Source: [Clostridium] citroniae WAL-17108 (GTDB taxonomy: Bacteria > Bacillota > Clostridia > Lachnospirales > Lachnospiraceae). From it: 64,000 bases of DNA. Both the position numbers and the translations under genes were made by a program. Positions 59,898-64,000 of this stretch are shown here, piece after piece. The stretch spans positions 310,001 to 374,000 of the forward strand of contig NZ_JH376423.1 in the NCBI RefSeq assembly GCF_000233455.1, in the 5' to 3' direction. The notes below the pieces were generated by a model. It ran no database searches. It was not told where the DNA came from and worked only from the letters and a program-made list of their open reading frames with translations. Within the stretch, counting starts at the first letter, position 1. Every line of letters begins with the position of its first letter.

Positions 59898-59909
59898 GGT
59901 GCGCACCAG

Positions 59910-59968
59910 AAAACTCCACTTCTTGCATTGCCCCGGTGTGGGGCCGGGGACAGAAGGGGAGTTTTTTT
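59910..59968 (+). terminator. Terminator after the DJ-1 gene
   Basis: AAAACTCC at the foot pairs with GGAGTTTT, with further pairing of CTTCT/AGAAG and CCCCGG/CCGGGG towards the loop, followed by a run of seven T. Confidence 0.9.
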
Positions 59969-59990
59969 ATGATATTTTCGTAACCGTACA

Positions 59991-60121
59991 GGACGGCGGG
60001 AAAATGGGTGCAAGAGCGGGAGTTAAGCTTGCTTATACGTCCGTTTTTGTACCCATTTTCACATCGGATGGACATCCGATTCTTCTTGACCGGCTTTTCC
60101 GGTCAAGAAGACGAGCCGTCC
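59991..60121. other. Multi-stem structured element of unknown function
   Basis: About 131 bases fold into a closed set of stems. P1 pairs GGACGGC (59991-59997) with GCCGTCC (60115-60121). Inside it, P2 pairs GAAAATGGGT (60000-60009) with ACCCATTTTC (60051-60060) and continues with GCAAG/CTTGC. P3 is ATCGGA/TCCGAT (60063-60080). P4 is a perfect 12-bp stem (60082-60093 with 60099-60110) with a CTTTT loop. There is no T run, so it is not a terminator. It lies between the DJ-1 terminator and the tig promoter. It matches no RNA family I can name; a noncoding RNA or a palindromic intergenic repeat are both possible. Confidence 0.6.
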
Positions 60122-60191
60122 AGAACTGTTACATATTTTCAATGATTTTCAATGATATTGTAAAAAAATGCTGGTGTTTTTATTTTGAGCA

Positions 60192-60200
60192 TGCTATAAT
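60192..60200 (+). promoter_or_regulatory. Extended -10 promoter of tig
   Basis: TGCTATAAT gives a perfect -10 (60195-60200) with the TGn extension. No good -35 is visible. Upstream at 60136-60155 the 10-mer TTTTCAATGA is directly repeated. Confidence 0.6.
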
Positions 60201-60271
60201 GGTACATTGAAGTGTAGCGCCCTCAGGGATCATGGGCGAATCACATATATTTTAAGGAGGAACCCGTAAAA

Positions 60272-61558
60272 ATGAGTGTACAAGTAGAAAAATTGGAAAA
60301 GAACATGGCCAAACTGACTATAGAGGTAGATACAGCGCAGTTTGAGGATGCAATGAAAAAAGCCTTCAATAAGAACAAGAATAAGTTCAATATTCCAGGC
60401 TTCCGCAAGGGCAAAGCACCAAGAGCCATGATTGAAAAGATGTATGGTGAGGGCATTTTTTATGAGGATGCTGCTGACGAAGCCATCAATGCAACCTGCA
60501 TGCAGGCCATGAACGAGAGCGAACTGGAGATCGTATCCAGACCAGAGGTCTCCGTTGAGCAGATCGGCAAGGACAAGCCATTCATCTATACCGCAATTGT
60601 AGCCATCAGACCAGAGGTGACCCTGGGTGAGTACAAGGGCATTGAAGTGGAGAAGGCAGAAGCAGCAGTTGCAGCCGAGGATGTGGATGCAGAGCTTAAG
60701 AGAGTACAGGAGCAGAATGCAAGACAGATCACCGTGGAGGACAGACCGGTTGCTGACGGTGACCAGACTGTCATTGATTTCGAGGGATTTGTGGACGGCA
60801 AGTCATTTGACGGGGGCAAGGCAGAGGATTATGCTCTGACCATTGGTTCCCACTCATTCATCGATACCTTTGAGGAGCAGCTGATTGGCAAGAACATCGG
60901 AGAAGAGTGCGAAGTAAATGTAACCTTCCCGGAGGAGTATCATGCAGCTGAACTGGCCGGCAAGCCGGCTACCTTTAAGGTGACCGTAAAGGAGATCAAG
61001 GTAAAGGAACTGCCTGAACTGGATGACGAGTTTGCAGGTGAAGTTTCCGAGTTTGATACCCTGGATGAATACAAAAAGGATATTGAGGCAAAGATTCTTG
61101 AGAGGAAGCAGAAAGAAGCTGCCACTGAGAATGAGAACAGGGTGATTGAAAAGGTTGTTGCCAATGCAACCATGGAGATCCCGGATAAGATGGTTGAAGG
61201 TCAGATCGACAACATGGTTCAGGATACCGCCCGCCGTATGCAGAGTCAGGGCCTGTCCATGGAGATGTATATGAAGTATACAGGCATGACCATGGAATCC
61301 ATGAGGGAGCAGATGCAGCCTCAGGCACTGAAGAGGATCCAGACCAGACTGGTTCTGGAAGAGGTTGCTAAGGCAGAGAACATCCAGGTTTCAGATGAAA
61401 GACTGGATGAGGAGATCGCCAAGATGGCAGCATCTTACCAGATGGAAGCTGACAAGTTAAAGGAATACATGTCAGATCATGATAAAGACCAGATGAAGGA
61501 AGATCTTGCTGTTCAGGAAGCAGTGGATTTCCTGGTAGCTGAAGCAAAACTGGTATAA
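60272..61558 (+). CDS. tig: Trigger factor
   Basis: A 428-residue ribosome-bound chaperone and peptidyl-prolyl isomerase. The N-terminal ribosome-docking domain has IPGFRKGKAPRAMIEKMYG near residue 41. The FKBP-like domain follows (about 150-240, VIDFEGFVDGKSFDGGKAEDYALTIG type). A long helical C-terminal domain completes it. AAGGAGG lies 11 bases before the ATG. Codon use is strongly biased. It begins the tig-clpP-clpX-lon protein quality cluster. Confidence 0.96.
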   Translation: MSVQVEKLEKNMAKLTIEVDTAQFEDAMKKAFNKNKNKFNIPGFRKGKAPRAMIEKMYGEGIFYEDAADEAINATCMQAMNESELEIVSRPEVSVEQIGKDKPFIYTAIVAIRPEVTLGEYKGIEVEKAEAAVAAEDVDAELKRVQEQNARQITVEDRPVADGDQTVIDFEGFVDGKSFDGGKAEDYALTIGSHSFIDTFEEQLIGKNIGEECEVNVTFPEEYHAAELAGKPATFKVTVKEIKVKELPELDDEFAGEVSEFDTLDEYKKDIEAKILERKQKEAATENENRVIEKVVANATMEIPDKMVEGQIDNMVQDTARRMQSQGLSMEMYMKYTGMTMESMREQMQPQALKRIQTRLVLEEVAKAENIQVSDERLDEEIAKMAASYQMEADKLKEYMSDHDKDQMKEDLAVQEAVDFLVAEAKLV

Positions 61559-61563
61559 TTCAC

Positions 61564-61633
61564 ACTGGAAAGTCCACGATAAAAAGAATCGTGGAAAGAC
61601 TGGAAAGTCCACGATAAAAAGAATCGTGGAAAG
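61564..61633. repeat. Two identical 35-bp hairpin repeats after tig
   Basis: Two exact 35-base copies beginning ACTGGAAAGTCCACG stand in tandem. Each contains CCACGAT and ATCGTGG, a 7-bp hairpin with loop AAAAAGA. They lie right after the tig stop. Further on (about 61644-61683) another stem with a T-rich loop follows before clpP. Confidence 0.92.
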
Positions 61634-61730
61634 ATATGAAACGGGGGGTTTACGGCATGCTTTTTTTGTGCTGTAAATCTCCCGGGTTTCTGTAAGCATA
61701 TAATAGTTCTAAGGACAGGAGGATGTTAAT

Positions 61731-62312
61731 ATGAGTTTAGTACCCTATGTCATTGAACAGACCAGCCGTGGAGAGCGTTCCTACGACATCTATTCAAGAT
61801 TGTTAAAAGAGAGAATCATATTTCTGGGAGAGGAAGTAAATGACGTGTCCGCAAGCCTTGTGGTGGCACAGCTTTTATTTCTGGAATCTGAAGATCCGGG
61901 CAAGGATATCCATTTGTACATCAACAGTCCGGGAGGTTCTGTCTCCGCAGGCTTTGCGATCTATGACACCATGAATTACATCAAGTGTGATGTGTCCACC
62001 ATCTGTATCGGTATGGCAGCCAGCATGGGAGCGTTCCTCCTGGCCGGCGGCGCAAAGGGCAAGCGTTTCGCACTTCCCAATTCAGAGATCATGATCCACC
62101 AGCCATCCGGCGGCGCAAAGGGCCAGGCCACAGAGATCAAGATCGTGGCGGAGAATATTTTAAAGACCAGGAAAAAGTTAAATGATATCCTGGCAGCCAA
62201 CACAGGCAGGCCCATTGAGGTGATTGAGCGCGATACGGAGCGTGACAATTACATGTCTGCCGCGGAGGCCAAGGAATACGGTCTTATTGATGAGATCATT
62301 GAGCATCACTAA
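61731..62312 (+). CDS. clpP: ATP-dependent Clp protease proteolytic subunit
   Basis: A 193-residue serine protease that forms the 14-mer chamber for ClpX. Ser98 in [14 protein letters not shown], His in [11 protein letters not shown] (near 123) and Asp in the [12 protein letters not shown] segment make the triad. AGGAGG precedes the ATG, and a TATAAT at 61699-61704 may be its -10. clpX follows after 32 bases. Confidence 0.97.
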   Translation: MSLVPYVIEQTSRGERSYDIYSRLLKERIIFLGEEVNDVSASLVVAQLLFLESEDPGKDIHLYINSPGGSVSAGFAIYDTMNYIKCDVSTICIGMAASMGAFLLAGGAKGKRFALPNSEIMIHQPSGGAKGQATEIKIVAENILKTRKKLNDILAANTGRPIEVIERDTERDNYMSAAEAKEYGLIDEIIEHH

Positions 62313-62344
62313 AAGACGGAAATGAATGAAAGGTTAGGTAAAGT

Positions 62345-63664
62345 ATGCCGATTAGACCAGATGACACGATCCGCTGCTCCTTCTGCGGAAGGACTCAGGA
62401 TCAGGTACGGAAGATGATTGCCGGAGCAGGCAACAACAATGTGTATATCTGTGACGAGTGTATTGAATTGTGCTCAGAGATCCTGGAGGAAGAGCTGGAG
62501 GGACAGGAAGATGCATCATCCCCCTCACTGGCAGACATCCGCCTTCTGAAACCCAAGGAAATCAAATCATTTCTGGATGAATATGTCATTGGACAGGACG
62601 AAGCCAAGAAAGTGCTGTCTGTGGCTGTTTACAACCATTATAAGAGAGTTACATCCTGCCAGAACATGGACGTGGATGTGCAGAAGAGCAATATTCTCAT
62701 GGTTGGTCCCACTGGTTCCGGTAAAACTTACCTGGCCCAGACACTGGCCAAGATCCTGAATGTCCCATTTGCCATTGCGGATGCAACGGCTCTCACAGAG
62801 GCCGGCTACGTGGGCGAGGACGTGGAGAACATTCTCTTAAAGCTGATCCAGTCCGCTGATTATGATATTTCCCGTGCTGAGTACGGTATCATATACATTG
62901 ATGAAATTGACAAGATCACCAAGAAGTCTGAGAACGTGTCCATCACAAGGGATGTATCCGGTGAAGGCGTTCAGCAGGCACTGTTAAAGATCCTGGAAGG
63001 AACCGTTGCCAGTGTTCCTCCTCAGGGAGGAAGGAAGCATCCCCACCAGGAGCTCCTCCAGATCGACACCACCAATATCCTTTTTATCTGCGGCGGTGCC
63101 TTTGATGGTCTGGAGAAGATCGTGGAACAGCGCCTCAGCGCCGGTTCCATTGGCTTTAATGCGGAGGTAGTCAATAAGAATGATATGAATATTGACGACC
63201 TGCTGAGAAAGGTTGAGCCAAAGGATCTTACCAAGTTTGGTCTGATTCCTGAGTTTATCGGCCGTGTTCCGGTAATGGTTTCCCTTCAGCAGCTTACCAA
63301 GGACGCCATGGTGCGAATCCTTTCCGAGCCGAAGAACGCTCTCACAAGGCAGTATCAGAAGCTGTTTGAGCTGGACAATGTAAAGCTGGAATTCACCAGG
63401 GAAGCCCTTGAGGAGATCGCACAGCTGGCAGTGGACCGCAAGATCGGCGCCAGGGGACTGCGTTCCATCCTTGAGTCCGTGATGATGGATCTGATGTACG
63501 AGATCCCATCGGATGATACCATCGGGATCTGTACCATTACCAGGGAGGTTGTAAAAAAGACAGGACAGCCGGAACTTGTGTACCGCGATATGCCGCCTGC
63601 TTCTGCCCGTAAGCCTCTGTCTGACAGAATGCGGGGAGACAACAAAACTGGTGAGATTGCCTGA
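62345..63664 (+). CDS. clpX: Clp protease ATP-binding subunit ClpX
   Basis: A 439-residue AAA+ unfoldase. The N-terminal zinc-binding domain has four cysteines ([11 protein letters not shown] and ICDECIELC). Walker [13 protein letters not shown] lies near residue 120 and Walker [11 protein letters not shown] near 180. [16 protein letters not shown] and the IGF loop for ClpP docking are in the middle, and [22 protein letters not shown] closes the C-terminal domain. Confidence 0.97.
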   Translation: MPIRPDDTIRCSFCGRTQDQVRKMIAGAGNNNVYICDECIELCSEILEEELEGQEDASSPSLADIRLLKPKEIKSFLDEYVIGQDEAKKVLSVAVYNHYKRVTSCQNMDVDVQKSNILMVGPTGSGKTYLAQTLAKILNVPFAIADATALTEAGYVGEDVENILLKLIQSADYDISRAEYGIIYIDEIDKITKKSENVSITRDVSGEGVQQALLKILEGTVASVPPQGGRKHPHQELLQIDTTNILFICGGAFDGLEKIVEQRLSAGSIGFNAEVVNKNDMNIDDLLRKVEPKDLTKFGLIPEFIGRVPVMVSLQQLTKDAMVRILSEPKNALTRQYQKLFELDNVKLEFTREALEEIAQLAVDRKIGARGLRSILESVMMDLMYEIPSDDTIGICTITREVVKKTGQPELVYRDMPPASARKPLSDRMRGDNKTGEIA

Positions 63665-63848
63665 AAAAGCCATCCCGGTCCCATTGGACGGGAAAAGGTG
63701 CGGTAAGTTTCTGTGACAATTTAGACAAAGAGAAAGGGCCGTTGCAAACCAGATATGACCCGGGGAGAGCGCTGATCATGGCTCCGCCCGGCACCTGTAT
63801 TGCAGCGGCTTTTTAGATGGTTTTAAATACAAGAGGTGAAGTTTAAGA

Positions 63849-64000
63849 ATGGGAGAACAAGTGATTATAATGCCGGTAGTGGCCCTCAGGGGACTGACCA
63901 TACTTCCGGGAATGGTACTGCATTTTGATGTCAACAGGCCTAAGTCCGTGGCAGCGGTGGAGAAGGCCATGGTGGGAGACCAGAGGCTCTTTCTCGTGGC
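63849..64000 (+). CDS. lon: Lon protease, N-terminal part (cut by the window end)
   Basis: Only the first 50 residues are seen. MPVVALRGLTILPGMVLHFDVNRPKSVAAVEKAM matches the N-terminal substrate-recognition domain of Lon. GAGGTGA lies 9 bases before the ATG. The gap 63665-63848 contains an imperfect stem (TCCCGGTCC with GGACGGGA) without a T run and no promoter I can place firmly. Order after clpX is conserved in clostridia. Confidence 0.88.
   Translation, partial: MGEQVIIMPVVALRGLTILPGMVLHFDVNRPKSVAAVEKAMVGDQRLFLV

Overview
This window is a gene-dense chromosomal stretch from an endospore-forming clostridium, most likely a Lachnospiraceae gut anaerobe of the Enterocloster/Hungatella type. 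The pointers are an IspH-ribosomal protein S1 fusion, a small acid-soluble spore protein with a sigma-G-like promoter, a PPi-type phosphofructokinase, a membrane pyrophosphatase, the anaerobic cobalamin pathway and the tig-clpP-clpX-lon order. The genus is an inference. I see no prophage, insertion sequence, CRISPR array, rRNA or tRNA.

Layout. 1-2.8 kb: a sigma-factor-like protein that has lost its DNA-reading regions, a histidine phosphatase, and a PPi-dependent phosphofructokinase behind a cre-like site. 2.8-12.6 kb: a hexuronate unit with an esterase, GntR and AraC regulators, mannonate dehydratase, an SDR standing in for fructuronate reductase, glucuronate isomerase, a TRAP transporter and a GDSL esterase. 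The same 12-bp operator-like palindrome sits at the promoters of the first and last transcription units. 12.6-20 kb: a remnant of a subtilase gene, a DUF1846 protein, single-chain PurL, a GNAT acetyltransferase and an HD protein. 20-29.5 kb: membrane pyrophosphatase, aspartate kinase, a tandem-domain PPK2, a BaiN-type flavoprotein, cytidylate kinase and the IspH-S1 fusion, which appears to carry its own promoter and start for free S1. 29.5-32 kb: an AgrC/LytTR-type two-component pair (minus strand) and the spore protein gene. 32-47.2 kb: fourteen cobalamin genes on one strand, with CbiF-CbiH and CbiE-CbiT fusions, a duplicated CobU-like protein, and in-frame tandem repeats in several enzymes. 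47.2-58.7 kb: a PurF paralogue lacking the catalytic cysteine (minus strand), then a YesN/YesM two-component system, two membrane-anchored sugar-binding proteins and the MglBAC galactose importer. 58.7-64 kb: a CYTH protein, a DJ-1 family protein, an unusual structured intergenic element, then tig, clpP, clpX and the start of lon.

How it fits together. The TRAP system would bring in hexuronates that UxaC, the SDR and UxuA turn into 2-keto-3-deoxygluconate; the two cytosolic esterases could remove acetyl groups. PPi-PFK, the ion-pumping pyrophosphatase and PPK2 suggest a PPi/polyphosphate-based energy economy. The cobalamin run covers the middle and late anaerobic pathway; the early steps (CbiK/X, CbiL, uroporphyrinogen methylation) must lie elsewhere. 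Promoters were read by eye from -35/-10 matches, and all functional assignments rest on recognised motifs, without database searches.
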